A DNA stretch of 64,000 nucleotides, from assembly GCA_964035575.1 (NCBI GenBank), contig OZ037914.1:382176-446175 (forward strand). Direction: 5' to 3'. The position numbers were made by a program, and so were the translations under genes. Positions 12,097 to 23,520 of the stretch are shown one piece after another. This DNA is from Rhynchopus sp. YZ270_cl-10 (taxonomy: Eukaryota > Euglenozoa > Diplonemea > Diplonemida > Diplonemidae). Numbering within the stretch: the first letter of the stretch is position 1; each line of letters starts with the position of its first letter. The notes under the pieces were generated by a model that was not told where the DNA came from, made no database searches, and saw only the letters and a program-made list of their open reading frames with translations.

Positions 12097-12581
12097 AGAA
12101 AAAAGTTGTGTAAGGTGAAGGCTAAGCCTGTGCTTAGTCACCTTAAAGGATAAGATCCATGTGCCTCTGTCTACAGCTTTCTTTGCTGAAGGTTTCAAAA
12201 AAGAGAAGTTGAAAGTGCAAACGCCTCACCGTACATCGGCGGACAAAAGAAAAGAAAAAAACCCAAAATTCGGAATACGATGATCGGAAAAAATGATGAT
12301 GGGCAAAACGGTAAACGAAAGCAAAAAAAAAAAGCTTTTTTTTCTTCAAAACCAACTAAAAAAACAAAAAAAAAAACAAAAAAATCCCCCGTAAAATACG
12401 TGAGAGAAAAAACTGATGCCTTTCGGCATTGTGCGTGAGAAATCCAACATGCAACTGTCAGAAGGGGTAGGGGGAAAGGACGAAGCTGATAACATGACTG
12501 TGACCTCTCGGGTGCGAGGTGCCAAAAGAAAATTATAAGATGAACCTAACCGGGGGTCGACTGACTTATCACAGTGGACCT

Positions 12582-12616
12582 ATTATTACAGTAGTGATAG
12601 TGCTGTAATAATAGCT
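12582..12616. repeat. Perfect 12-bp inverted repeat
   Basis: CTATTATTACAG and CTGTAATAATAG face each other across an 11-nt loop in a gene-free stretch. It belongs to no repeat family that I could match elsewhere in the window. Confidence 0.6.
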
Positions 12617-13359
12617 CATGGTTTTATCGTAAATCCGATCAAAAGGGCGTTTTTTTAAACAAAAAAACATCCCTTGAAATGGATTTTTTAAAAGTGTACT
12701 ATGTCCACCCCTCTAGGTCTCTCTGTGCTGACACCTGCCTCACCTTAAACAAGCTGGAGTTGCAAGAAAAAAAAAGAAAAAAAGTAGTGGAGATCGGGTG
12801 TCTACACTAATACAACCAAGTATTCAAAAAAAAACCCCCCCAAAAAAAAGGTAAAAGACCTTTGCCGACGCAGGTAATATAACTTCTTGTTCGCTACGAT
12901 TGGGGAGGGGGGGGAGAGGGGGGAGGAAAGGAGTAGAGGAGGCAACCCTTTGGCATGTACATGGGGGAGAGGAAGATTCCCCCTTGTATAAATTAAAAGA
13001 AAAAAAGGCATTATAATTCCATACATTCAATGAACTGAACATACAGGTATAGGGATCAAAAAATGTTCCCTTCTTTTTTGAGAAACGAAAAATCAATTAG
13101 AATTACACTTTGGCTGTGGGTGTCAAACGAAAGAAATGGGAAGGGGGAAAAAAAAACTTGAAAAAATAAATCCTGTTGTTAGGGGGGGGGGTGCGCGACA
13201 ACACCGTTTAGCTGATATTGCAGGTTTTGGGGTACGCGATAGTTACCCCTCGAGCATGCGCAGAAAATATTAAAACCACCTGATCTTTCACAGAAAAATG
13301 AAAAGACTTGAATACACCTTTCTTTTCAAGCTTTTAAGAAAACCAATCCAGATACTTCC

Positions 13360-13530
13360 CATACAAATGCAGTCAGCGAGGCCTAGTACACCTGAAACAT
13401 GGCATAGCTGGAAAATGTATCTGAGCCATTGCTAAGGTGTACCCGGGATGACTTACATTTAAGCACTCCTCAGGTACGCCCCAAGTAGTAATCGTACGCC
13501 TCAGCCTCTTTGCGCGGAGTCTGGATGTAA
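13360..13530. mobile_element. Decayed copy of the 58.2-kb TIR element (end fragment)
   Basis: CATACAAATGCAGTCAGCGAGG, then CTGGAAAATGTATCTGAG and a GTGTACCCGGGATGACTTACATTTAAG stretch, match in order the terminal 110 bp of the element at 58224-59305. There are many substitutions, so this is a much older insertion of the same family. Confidence 0.65.
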
Positions 13531-14089
13531 ACTTGGAAGGTGGCCGTTCGCCGAAGCTAGACTTGGCCCGATAAACTCATGTGTCAACGAATATTTCAAG
13601 TTTTCAACAAAACAAAAAAAAAAAAAAAAAATCGCCCAGCCAAAGGCAAAAAAAAATGGGGGAGAAGAAAAAGAAATGGTGGGAAGGAAACGGACCGCTT
13701 GTCGATTTTGTTTTGTGTGGAAAAATTCGATGTTGCGTTTTAATAGATTTACGTTCTTTTCTTGGGGGGGTTTTTAATGTTCCTCTGCAGCAGCGTTGAC
13801 AAAAGCATGAAAAAAAAACACAGTTTTTCTTTGTACTACAATACACGAATCACCTGTAGATAGATTAAGTAGGTGCTGTGCTCTTGTAGAGCTTCTATCT
13901 AGGTGGTGCAGAAAGGAATAAAAGAGAAACGAAAAAGAAAAGAAAAGTTTATAAGATGATCCTAAGCCTCTCGTGCTTAGTCACCTAAAGAAAAGGGGTA
14001 ACAACAAACAAACGAAAAACGTCCAGTCCCTGCTTGGCAGCATGCACTGTGATACGTATGTGGGGAGGGAGAACAAAAAAAGTTGACTT

Positions 14090-14190
14090 GAAATACAAAA
14101 GCCCTCTCGTGAACAGTGTACATTGGTACAACCTGGTGCACCGGGGGGTGGACCCCCCCAACCATGCAGTCCATTTTGAGGTTTACATCT
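14090..14190 (+). repeat. Interspersed repeat family R3
   Basis: TTGAAATACAAAAGCCCTCT, then CGTGAACAGTGTAC, GGTACAA, GGGTGGACCCC, CCATGCAGTCCATTT and a GGTTTACATCTGA end. Other copies lie at 34613-34735 and 38396-38495, with partial ones at 25826-25865 and 42074-42110. Two of the full copies lie 80-180 bp upstream of a gene start. Confidence 0.75.
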
Positions 14191-14197
14191 GAAAAAA

Positions 14198-14380
14198 TAG
14201 AAACTTAACACTCAATCACACGATACAACCCATGGGAGAGGTTGTAAAACACACACCTCGACCTGTTTTGGTGAGGAGTGTCTCTGATCAGCGCGGTTCG
14301 TCCCCACAGAACCGCAAAGGTGTGTTCAAAAATGCTTTGTTTCTATTTCCTCCTTCATTTCATGAGGTGACAAAAAAAGG
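14198..14380 (+). repeat. Interspersed repeat family R4, copy 1
   Basis: About 180 bp, matched nearly end to end by 46865-47042 in an LRR-gene intron. Blocks: AACTTAACACTCA, CCCATGGGAGAGGTTGT, CACACACCTCGACCTGTTT, GGTGAGGAGTG, the hairpin GCGGTTC..GAACCGC, and ATGCTTTGTTTCTATTTCCT. Few differences between the two copies, so spread was fairly recent. Confidence 0.8.
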
Positions 14381-15198
14381 GTGCCAAAGTGTATGCAACT
14401 ACAACTTTGACTGAATTAGAATTGTCTTTGTAAAAGACAAAAGAGCACACACTCTTGATCTGCAATGTGTCCAATTCTGAGGAACTATTCCATTTTCAAA
14501 CACCCACACACCATCCAGGTTTTTTGATAATACTTTACAGACGCACTAAAGCGTTGCTTCATTTTATGTTTTTTTTTGTCCCGCAAGAGACAGAGAACCT
14601 ACTTTGTGGATGGATGGGGGCGCCAGTGTGGAAAAATGTCGTTACGCAAGTCACCCGCCCTGCAGAAACAGGTGAAGTTGATAATAATATGTGGAGTAAA
14701 AAGAAAAGAAAACAAAAATACGGAAGGTATTGCAGACACCTTGCGTCGATATTATTTTCTCTTGAAAATGTTTCGTAAAAAAAAAAAAAAATGGCATATT
14801 TTTCAACCCTGACTGATCGACAACTTTACTCAAAAAAAACCATCTTTTTTTTCATTAGAATGCAAATCCGATAGGTTTTCTAAAAAGCCTTGGGGTAAAT
14901 GCATACACGAAAAAAAAGGGAAATCAAAATCAAAAAAAGATCGGGTCTTTTGTTTGTGCGCTCAAAGCCGGGAAAACAAAAAGGTGAAAAAATGTGTTAA
15001 ACTGAAGTACGGTTGTTGTGGTTAATTGAGTACTCAAAGAAAACAAGCAAGCTTCTGTTTTTTTCAATCCGTTTTGTTTGCCCTGCAGCGCTGCCTCCAA
15101 TCTTTTTAGAATTGACAACAAGTTGTTTTATCAAAAAAAAACCTCAAACACTTCAAGGCGGGTTGCAAAGAGAAAAAAAAATTCAACAAAAAAAAAAA

Positions 15199-16236
15199 TC
15201 AGTGTGACATGACAGACGGTGCTGTTGCATAGGAGTGGGTTGGGGAGCTGATGTGCATATTGGGGAGGAGAACTTCGGGGGCAGCGCAACAGGAGTGACA
15301 CTGGCGAACATCAGATGTTTTCGGAGAACACGCACTGCAGCAGCTATTGTAACAGAGCCTGCAGTGGTGCTCTCTCCTGAAGAAGGTGTAGCGGATGTTG
15401 CACATCGAACACTGTTCTTCATGATGATCACCACGCAGAAACTGCTTGCGTCTTCTCATCACCCCTACCCTCGTTGAATTTGTGTTCAACAAAAACCCTC
15501 TCATAATCCTCGAATTCATCCTATACAAATATAACTTCCCCCAGAATTTCCGCAAAAACCGTTCATGCGTTAGCCTCGTCAAACACTGCCGCAATGACGA
15601 TCTGAAGCACCTCTCCTTCACCTTCTGCTCTGCCGCGCAAAATAATGACGTTAACTGCTCCTCTCGCATGGATACCGGACGGTTTCCAGTTTCCATCATT
15701 CTGTCTAACCTATCTCTCTCTGGGAACGACCTCATACTGAGGGTTCTACGGCGGCCGGTAGATGGGGCTATGCTGGTCAATCCTGCGCTTTCGCAGTACG
15801 ATTCTTCGGAGTCTTGATTGGATTCTTGGTAGTCGGCCTCCCCAGCACCATAGTTGGAGAGGCGAGCGAGGAGGTACATATGATGACGGCTGTCGGTTAC
15901 TCCGCAGTTTTTTAAGAGGCGAAGCATATCGTTGGTGGTGAGGCTGCGTACAACGTCCTCGCTAATGCAGCCAGATTGGATAGCTTTATCAAAGTAATTC
16001 GGCGCCAGATGCCCAAGAAGCTGATAAATCGGATGTCCACACGACTGTTCAATATGATAGCAGCAACCACTGCAAACCTTAATGGGTGCCCCACCACCCC
16101 CAGCGGCAGAGGTCATCGCACAGCACGCATCGCAGTACGTTTCGGTGCACCGTCTGCAATAATATTTGCTCCGAAAAATCGAAAACCCTTTTACGCATTT
16201 TGCGCATTCAGTCGGTTCAGGGGCCCCGTCGGACAT
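15199..16236 (-). CDS. Protein with two FYVE-type zinc fingers and a central SAM-like segment
   Basis: Single exon, 345 residues, from the ATG at 16236. FYVE fingers bind two zinc ions and usually PI3P on endosomes. The N-terminal finger has C11/C14, C27/C30, C35/C38 and C55/C58, but its basic patch is degenerate (RSKYYCRRC). The C-terminal finger starts at Cys276 and keeps the PI3P-type core RREHHCRLC, followed by CxxC pairs and RQCHSCC. Residues about 90-130 (EDVVRSLTTNDMLRLL..YLLARLSNY) look like a SAM domain or similar helical bundle. A basic Arg-rich helix at about 205-260 precedes the second finger. Expected role: a peripheral adaptor on endosomal membranes. Only the second finger keeps the basic motif expected to contact the lipid. 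Two FYVE fingers at opposite ends of one short protein is not a common layout. Identity of the fingers is sure; the SAM call is tentative. Confidence 0.9.
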   Translation of the reverse strand: MSDGAPEPTECAKCVKGFSIFRSKYYCRRCTETYCDACCAMTSAAGGGGAPIKVCSGCCYHIEQSCGHPIYQLLGHLAPNYFDKAIQSGCISEDVVRSLTTNDMLRLLKNCGVTDSRHHMYLLARLSNYGAGEADYQESNQDSEESYCESAGLTSIAPSTGRRRTLSMRSFPERDRLDRMMETGNRPVSMREEQLTSLFCAAEQKVKERCFRSSLRQCLTRLTHERFLRKFWGKLYLYRMNSRIMRGFLLNTNSTRVGVMRRRKQFLRGDHHEEQCSMCNIRYTFFRREHHCRLCYNSCCSACSPKTSDVRQCHSCCAAPEVLLPNMHISSPTHSYATAPSVMSH

Positions 16237-16701
16237 AATGTGGGGAAAACGGGGAGAGAGTTTGGTTTGCAGAGCGAACTACGTCAAAAGAGGCACTAAT
16301 AAAAGAACCTTGAGTGAAGGGATGATCCAAAACAATGTGAGATATCTGGTAGGGTTGTATAGAAGGTGGGGTGAGGTTGCTATCGTAATGCTTAAAATCT
16401 AGGGGACAGAAAGAAAGTGCACAGCCCACCACTTCATCGCCAGAAGGGGTTAACTAAACCACAGCATGTCGCTTCATCACAGCGGTGGCGAGTGGCACGT
16501 GACTTCTGCCCAGTGCCCTGAATGTCAATGCAGGTGATGTGGAACTGTACCACCAACCACTTTGCCACCTTCTCACTACACGGAGAAAGGTGGGGGGAGG
16601 AAACACAGCTAATTTAAAGATGAACGTCGTCTCTCTTCTCTCCATCAAGGTAAACGTACCAACTGCCTCACCGGATATACCTTTGGGGTGTTAGTTAGTA
16701 C

Positions 16702-16878
16702 CATACTATGTATACGGCCCGAGTCGGGCAGAAAAAAGCATTCCCGAATAAATAAATAATCCAGATTGAGTCTCGACTGACTCACTCAGCCTGGACTCAG
16801 TCCTGTAAATATAACTTAGCTTGGGCTCAGCCAAAACTCAGGATGAGTCGGCCCGACTCTGCCCGTATGCATAGTATG
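16702..16878. mobile_element. Small MITE-like element with CATACTATG ends
   Basis: The ends CATACTATGTATACGG and (reversed) CATACTATGCATACGG are inverted copies. The subterminal GAGTCGGGC is repeated on both sides. The interior is a set of GACTGACTCA/CTGGACTCAG repeats. No clear target duplication. Confidence 0.65.
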
Positions 16879-17298
16879 CAATACACTTGGTTTTGTCTGT
16901 AGCGAACATTAAGCCTTCACAGAGCTGGGGAAATGGAAAAAGGTAACCTTTTTTTTGTGTTGCTGGAAAAAGTCTAAATGGGGGGGGAAGGAGACAATGT
17001 GGGGTGACGATACGATGTTTTACTGAAGCCTTATCTGCTTTGTCGCCATAGCAAAAATAAAGTGAGGGGGTTTTTTTTTTTGATAGAACCCAGCGTCTAC
17101 GATGGACGCAGGGGGACGGAGCACTCAAGAGGCAGGAGGTTGAAGTACCCCCCACTTCCCCACCCCCACCCCCCAGCAGGGGAGTGTTTTGCACTGCTCA
17201 AAAAATAAAAAAAATTAGAAAAATTGAAATGAAATGTGCCTCTCAGTGTACACATCTTTACCACATATTATTACCTCGTCTGGAACGATAACAATGCG

Positions 17299-17681
17299 GT
17301 TACAGTAAGACAACAAACACCGGTGGGGTAAAAATATAGGTGGGGTAAAAACATCGGAGGGGTAAAAACTAAGGTGGATTTTGGAATTTCAAAATTCTAA
17401 GGAGGGTTTTTACCCCTCCGATGTTTTTACCCCACCGGTGTTTTTACCCCTGGACATGAGAATTTTGATGGCAAGCCTCACCCTTTTCCCCAATATCTCA
17501 CCTCATTTCCCCATATTTTCCATGTTGCCCCAAAGTATCATGTCCACTGGTATAAACACCGGTGGGGTAGGAACATAGGCGGGGTAAAAACACCGGAGGG
17601 GTAAAAACTAAGGTGGATTTTGGGATTTCAAAACTCTAAGGAGGGTTTTTACCCCACCGATGTTTGTTGTCTTACTGTAAC
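17299..17681. mobile_element. MITE-like element with 35-bp terminal inverted repeats
   Basis: The ends begin GTTACAGTAAGACAACAAAC and continue with CGGTGGGGTAAAAA in inverted orientation. The interior is two diverged copies of a GGTGGGGTAAAAAC..GGAGGGTTTTTACCCC palindrome separated by a short spacer, so the element looks like a dimer. No coding sequence; no target duplication found. Confidence 0.75.
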
Positions 17682-18337
17682 TAAAAGAAGAGGGAAATAA
17701 AAGAGGAGTGCAAAATCCTCTGAATCCTTTTTTTTATTCCGTTCTCATGGTGGACCACCTATGTGGTAAGAAAAGACTAATGAGCCCAAAACCAAAACCC
17801 CTTACCCTTCATTTCGTTTGCATTTCCCCAATTCAGTGTCATTGTCATTTCTTTTAAAATCATTGCTTTTTCTAAAAGAAGCGAATTTTAAAAAAAAGTG
17901 CCAACAAAAAATACCACAATTTTCCAACAACCCAAACAAAAAAGTGAAGTTGATAGTGCAAAACGCCTCTGGGACTCAGGCACTGACACTCCGCGGGTTA
18001 TCAAACCCCAAACAAAAAAAAGTATCCCACCCACCCACCCGCACCTTGAGAACACCAAACATCCTCGATATAACCCCGTTGATTTTTTTTGTTTTTGTTT
18101 TATTTATTTCCCCCCATTTTATTCACCGGAATGCAGAATATCCTTTGTTTTCTTCAAAGAGACAATCAAGCACACATTCCTCCCTTTTTTTTTCCATCCG
18201 AAGATTTTGCTTTTTTTTCGTTGCTAGAAACAACGCGTTTATGTGTATATCTATTGGAAGAGCTTTCCCCTCAGCAGTGCTGATAATGGGCAATGGTGTG
18301 GAACGGCTCTCTCTCGCTCTCTCTCCGTGCATCGGGA

Positions 18338-20797
18338 TTAGAGTTGGTGTCTCACACCCGAGATAAGCTCAGATGCGACGGATGCCTGCTGCTTGACGTC
18401 GTCTACCTTCTGGTCCAGGACACGCATGAACTCAATATGGTTGTCAAGAATGTTAGTGAGGGTCCTGTAAAGGAGAGGGTGTTTTGAGGGATCAACAAAA
18501 TATGGCAAAATGTGACAGCATGCAACTGGGCTATGTGGAGAGGGGATGAAAAGAGTGTTGAAAAACCAAATGGTTGGTTCTCTCTGTGTTAACTGGGGTA
18601 GGTGGAGGGGGGGAGTCTGTTGCTTCAGCCTTGTGATTTGTTTGTCATCTTAATAAATGTGAAAGTTTTGATATGGTAAGCTACGTTGAAAAGTGCAAGA
18701 CTGCTTCACGAATGGAAGAATTGTTTCATATACTAACTATTCTACTGAATAGAAGGTATAATAGGGTGCACTAAATGTACCCAAACACGAATGGAAGAAT
18801 GTATTCATTGAGTGATGGATAGTATTTTTTTTGAAAAATGTGGTGCATAAAAAGGATGAGAATATGCCTTTCAGTGTGTAGAAAAAACAAAAAATGCATA
18901 CTTGATCGCAGTGTGCTCCTCTCCCACAGAGTGGTTGAAGTCTGTGACCTTATCCCGCAGGCTTGCCTCGATCGTCTGCAGTCTGTCCTCCACTGCACGC
19001 GCCTTCTCGCATGCCACCAAACGCTCGCGTTCGTAGGATCTGTTGTCGACAGGGTCGACCGAGGCTTTGATGAGTTGGTCCAACTGCTTCTCGAGGTCGC
19101 CGCCTACCTTCTTCTCGAGCGCCTGAGTGATGTGGTGGTGGTGGTATATAACATAGGAGAGAAAAGTTCATAAACCCCACTCCCGCGTAAGGTCAGTAGT
19201 AACGTCCAGTGCACAACGTCGACGGTTGTGTTGGAAACGTGAAAGGAGTTTCGTGGAAAGTGCTTTTTAATCGGGAACATACATCCAGGTCGTCTTCAAG
19301 TGAGCACAGTGTGTTTTCAATGCTGGTTTTTCCCTTTCTGCAGTCGTCGACTTGAGCGCGGAGGCGAAGCATCTGTGGGGTGATGTAGAAAAGAGAAAAG
19401 AAAAGAAAGGTTAAGAAGATGAACCTAAGCCTCTCGTGCTTAGTCAAGAAAGTCTAAAAAAGGGAAAGAAAAGTTGAGACAAGATGAACCTCAGCCCGCG
19501 GGCCTCACAATGGCTTTTCCTTCCAATTTTTTGGGTGTGGTTACATACGTTGTCCCCCACTTCGTGCAGCTCCATGTCCACACGGATCACGACGTCGGCA
19601 GCTGCGATGAATGTGTTCTTGTCCTCGTCTGTTGGTTTTGATTTGATTTGATTTTTTTTTGTTTTGTTGTGTTTTCACCATACCCAAATTTCTCTCACAC
19701 TCCTCGACAATCTCCTTGAGCGTTTTGCTCTTCCACGATGCAGGCATGTCTGCGTGCGGTGCTGCCGGTGCCGCTGTCGATGCCCCTGCAGCCCCTGCTG
19801 CTGGTGCGGCACCAAACCCACCAAGGCCACCAGCAGCCCCCGAAGGCTTTGCTCCAAAGCCCCCCAACCCAGCAGGTGGGTTTGGTGCTGCAGGCGCAGC
19901 ACCAAACCCACCTGCTGCCGCGCTAGATGCTCCAAACCCTCCAAACCCACCCGCCGCTGCACTGCTTGCCGCTGACGAAGCTCCAAACCCACCAAACCCA
20001 CCAGTCGCTGCGCTAGATGCTGCTCCGCTTGACGCGCCGAACCCGCCAAACCCACCTGTCGCTGCACTGGATGCTGCACCACTAGACGCTCCAAACCCAC
20101 CAAAGCCACCTGTCGCTGCAGACGATGCTGCGCCACTGGATGCTCCAAAACCTCCAAATCCACCAGTAGCTGCGCTAGATGCTGCTCCACTAGACGCGCC
20201 GAACCCACCAAAGCCACCTGTCGCTGCAGACGATGCTGCACCACTTGATGCTCCAAATCCCCCAAATCCACCTGCCGCTCCAGACGACGCTGCACCACTG
20301 GATGCTCCAAACCCTCCAAACCCAGCCGAGCTCGACGCTGCAGCACTAGACGCACCAAAACCTCCAAACCCACCTGCTGCTGCAGCAGAGCTTGCAGGTG
20401 CGCCAAAGCCTCCAGCTGCCGGCGCCGCTCCTGCCGCAGGGGCACCAAATCCGCCAGCTGCCGGAGCAGCTGCGCCGAAGCCTCCAGCTGCGGGAGCTGC
20501 GGCACCAAACCCACCAGCTGCTGGTGCTGCTCCTGCTGCTGGTGCGCCGAAGCCTCCTGCTGCGGGAGCTGCACCAAACGCTGGTGCCGCACCGGTTGCT
20601 GCTGCTGCGCCGAAGCCGCCAGCTGCTGGGGCTGCCGCAGGGGCGCCAAAACCACCTGCTGCAGGCGCAGCTGCCCCAAAGCCTCCAGCTGCGGGAGCTG
20701 CGGCACCAAACCCACCAGCTGCTGGTGCCGCACCAAACGCTGGCGCCGCTCCCGACGCAGGTGCACCTGCCCCGAACCCACCACCGAAACCTTGCAT
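18338..20797 (-). CDS. NUP62: FG-repeat nucleoporin Nup62/Nsp1, 5 exons
   Basis: Nup62 lines the central channel of the nuclear pore. Its FG repeats bind transport receptors and its coiled coil joins Nup54 and Nup58. Five exons (20797-19684, 19628-19549, 19372-19283, 19122-18902, 18464-18338) give 543 residues, close to the human 522. The start is the ATG of MQGFGGGFG. Residues 1-340 are GFG/GGFGA repeats spaced by Ala, Pro and Ser runs. The Nsp1_C-like part begins at WKSKTLKEIVEECERNLDED and runs through heptads to ILDNHIEFMRVLDQKVDDVKQQ, which fits the family's C-terminal ILNAHMDSLQWIDQ region. Joints are supported by phase, GTATG donors and CAG acceptors. The repeat exon is very GC-rich and leaves a long meaningless open frame on the other strand. 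The 437-bp last intron and the 176-bp second intron contain repeat sequence, including an R1 hairpin. Confidence 0.93.
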
Positions 20798-21031
20798 TGT
20801 GTCTAGGACCACGCAGTCCACCCCTTGCTGTGCCTTGCTATGGTGTGGTGCTGTGGGTAGGGGTATGCCGTATCAAAATATGCCTTTTTTTTGTTGTTCG
20901 GACTTTGTTGCCATTGTGGAATTATTTGTTAAAAAGAAATGGGTTATTATTTCGTTCGTTCCCCCTCCCCCCCTGCTCCCCACCCCCTCCTCGCGTCTGC
21001 CACAAAGGGTGTACAAAATAAAGAAGTCGTA

Positions 21032-21070
21032 CAAACGCCTCACCGTTCATCGGCGGACGCAGGCACTGAA
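21032..21070 (+). repeat. Interspersed repeat family R5
   Basis: AACGCCTCACCGTTCATCGG followed by CGGACGCAGGCACTG. Recurs at 42029-42068 and, partly, at 12219-12245. Confidence 0.6.
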
Positions 21071-21189
21071 ACCCATCTACGCAGAACGTATTACGTGCCC
21101 ACGCAACGGTTCGAAGTGAGTGTATCCACTCATCAGGTAGGGGAATCTGGTTAGTTCCTAATCCCCCTTTTTTTTAAAAAAGTCAGAAA

Positions 21190-21780
21190 GGGAAGGCTCG
21201 TTTTTCCATTTAATGTTACAAAGTACACGACGGTGATGTAACGGGTGTTACAAGTGGAGTTACAAGTGAGTTACATGTAACTTTTGTTACATGTAACTCA
21301 CTTGTAACCCACTTGTAACCCACCAGTTACAACCTGATTTTGCCTGTAATTCATGTATCCCACTTGTAACTCACTTGTAACTCACTTGTAACGGTTTTTC
21401 ACTTGTAACGTTACAAGTAACTTCACTTGTAATGTACTGCACATCACCGTCGTGTAACAATAAAGGGGGGGGGAGGGGGTCCGACCGAAATCCGGGGAAA
21501 AAACTTTTTTTTTTGTAACAATGGCGGGAAAAAGTGGCTTTTTCCAACAACAAGAACTTGTCCATTTCGGCAGATTGACCCCACCACAGTGCGGACGGAT
21601 TCCGGAAATGCAAATGCGGGTGTTTTCGGATGTGCACGTCCACTGCGCCTTGTTGTTACAATAAATGAAAATTCGGAAAAACGGTTTTTCCGTGTAACAT
21701 AGGGGGTGGGGAGGGGGGGGTCACCGGTAAAAATGGTTTATTGTTACTTTGTAACATTAAAAGGAAAAACGAGCCTTCCC
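21190..21780. mobile_element. TIR element with GGGAAGGCTCG ends
   Basis: The ends GGGAAGGCTCGTTTTTCC..TTAATGTTACAAAGTA are inverted copies of about 37 bp. The left half is a dense set of GTTACAAGTGAGTTAC palindromic repeats. The right half carries, in reverse, the ATTTCCGGAATCCG/ATGGACAA module shared with other elements. No coding sequence. CAGAAA lies next to both ends but is not flush on the right, so the target duplication is unsure. Confidence 0.8.
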
Positions 21781-22140
21781 AAACAGAAAATTTTTATAAA
21801 ATGAACCTAAGCCTCTCATCCTTAGTCACCTAAAAACAAATCACATAGCCACGACAGTCCTGCCATACACAGGCACTATGCAAAACGTCAAAAAAAAGGG
21901 GGGAAATGTAAAAAAAAAATTCAAGAAAAAAAACCCCCCCCCAAACACGACACACATAAACCCTTTTTTCACAACGCATCTAGAAATACGCAATAAAAAG
22001 AAATATAAAAAGAGTCATGTGTATCGGTGCAATCGAAAGCCCCCCTTCCCTTTCCCCGTTTTAAAAAAACTTTTGGCCTGATTATTACCGACATGAATGT
22101 GATAATCACGTTTTTTTTTTTTTTACAGATAATTTCAGGG

Positions 22141-23077
22141 ATTTATATCATCCAAAATCTCGCTAGCCGTATACTTTTTCATATTTTTCACTCAGAAATG
22201 TGAGATGCATATTTTTTATCGTCCGACACCGGAATTGAACGTTTCGAAACCGCGCTTTCAAAAGAAATAAAAATCTCAAAAAAATAAAAAAAATATTTTT
22301 TCTGAAATGGCCGTGTCAGTTTTTTCTCGTTTTCTTATCGGTGACTCAAGAAATAAAGTGTCAACAAACGCCCAAAAAAATTAGCTTGTATGCATTTCCG
22401 GACTCCGCCCAATAAAATAAAAAAAAAATCGAAAACTTTAGTGGAGTTAAAGTTACATAAAAACCAGACCATGGCTTTAGGTACTAATACAAGGCAAATT
22501 GCTTAGCAAAACGGGCCGAGTTCCACACAAAATACTAGTGACAGTCAAAAAATTTTCGCGAGACGAAACCGGCGTTATTTGAATCATATTATGAACCCTC
22601 GTTCCAAAGAAAAAAAAATCGAAAACTTTCTTGAAGTTGCGTCAAGGTGAAACATCTTGGTCATTAGAAGGAAAACCCGGGAAATCCTTAAGGAAATGGG
22701 TGTGGTAAGGGAAACCTTAAGGAACCTACTGAAAACCACCCCCCCTCACGATTTTTCTTCAGAATACCACAGGTGCGTAAAAAAAATCGTCCGACCCCGG
22801 AATTGAACGCTTTTACACCCGATCTTTCAAAATAAATAAAAATCGAAAAAAAAAAATTGGGCTAATAATTTCCAGGATGTTTGCGGGCACGCCCGCAAGC
22901 GTTTGCGACACCGAGGGTGTAATTTTTCCCCCCGAAAATGCGCTTGTATGAATTTCCGGAGCGATCTGAAAAAATTCCGGGGTCGGACAATTTTTTTAGC
23001 GAAAAATGGATAACCTAAAAACCAGACCAAAATCGGGCTTTTCTATACGGCTGGGCAGATTTTGGATGATATACGAT
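22141..23077. mobile_element. Probable TIR element, about 0.94 kb
   Basis: ATCATCCAAAATCTCGCTAGCC near the left end reappears inverted at 23048-23077 with a few changes. Inside, CCGACCCCGGAATTGAACG occurs twice (near 22222 and 22788), and a CCGGAGCGATCTGAAAAAAT stretch matches the interior of the 58.2-kb element. The ends are not sharply defined. Confidence 0.5.
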
Positions 23078-23340
23078 TTTTTTCCTTACCAAAAATGCAA
23101 AAAAAGTGAGGCTGTTATTCCTGAGGGGCCTGGAGGCATGGAGGGGCTTTTTTGAAGAAACGGACTTAAGATTGAAGTATTATCATTGTACTAGCCCAGG
23201 GGGCTTCACTGGCTAGGGCTCCAGCCCACATGCACTATGCCCGACTCCAGCACGCAAGGTAGCATTCACAGCACCTTTCACCCCTTCAGGAGGAGTGCAC
23301 AAAAGGGCACCCGGATGCAATTTTTCACCCATATCAGGAC

Positions 23341-23520
23341 GTGACTCAATTTTTTTTGCGAAGCAAAGAAAAATAATATAATATGGCGCCGCAGGCGAAA
23401 AAAAATTGGGGTACGGTGTAAAAATCTAGCCTTTTACACCACATGGTCACTCAACGAACCCTTTTTTGCGGAGCAAAAAAGGAAAAATGGCGCCGCAGGC
23501 AAAAAAAATTTGGGTACAGC
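23341..23520 (+). repeat. GGCGCCGCAGGC repeat block
   Basis: Two tandem units of about 105 bp, each running GCGAAGCAAA/GCGGAGCAAA, A-rich, ATGGCGCCGCAGGC, then GGGTAC. An inverted version of the same block lies at 50690-50820. Confidence 0.6.

Larger units (their letters stand above)
8640..15198. other. Gene-free spacer rich in short repeats and one TIR element
   Basis: About 6.5 kb with no exon that I can support on either strand. It contains the 448-bp TIR element at 9416-9863, two long R2 repeats (10997-11135, 11969-12096) and three R1 hairpins. It also has one R3 and one R4 repeat (14090-14380) and a decayed copy of the 58.2-kb transposon (13360-13530). Long A and T runs are common. Confidence 0.6.
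16237..18337. other. Gene-free spacer with two MITE-like elements
   Basis: Between the FYVE gene and the NUP62 stop. It holds the 177-bp element at 16702-16878, the 383-bp element at 17299-17681 and a short R2 repeat at 17943-18010. No coding exon seen. Confidence 0.6.

Noticed and set aside
20798-20821. Upstream extension of NUP62 to a GTG at 20821
   Set aside because: The ATG of MQGFGGGFG directly precedes the first FG repeat and is the normal start; no sign of GTG starts in other genes here.
19659-21119. 486-codon plus-strand open frame rich in Pro and Ala
   Set aside because: It is the antisense of the NUP62 FG repeats; the GC-rich repeat leaves both strands open. The minus strand has the matching coiled-coil exons and splice sites.
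21086-21120. GGTTCGAAG resembling a tRNA B box
   Set aside because: No matching acceptor, D or anticodon arms can be folded around it; it lies in an R5 repeat.
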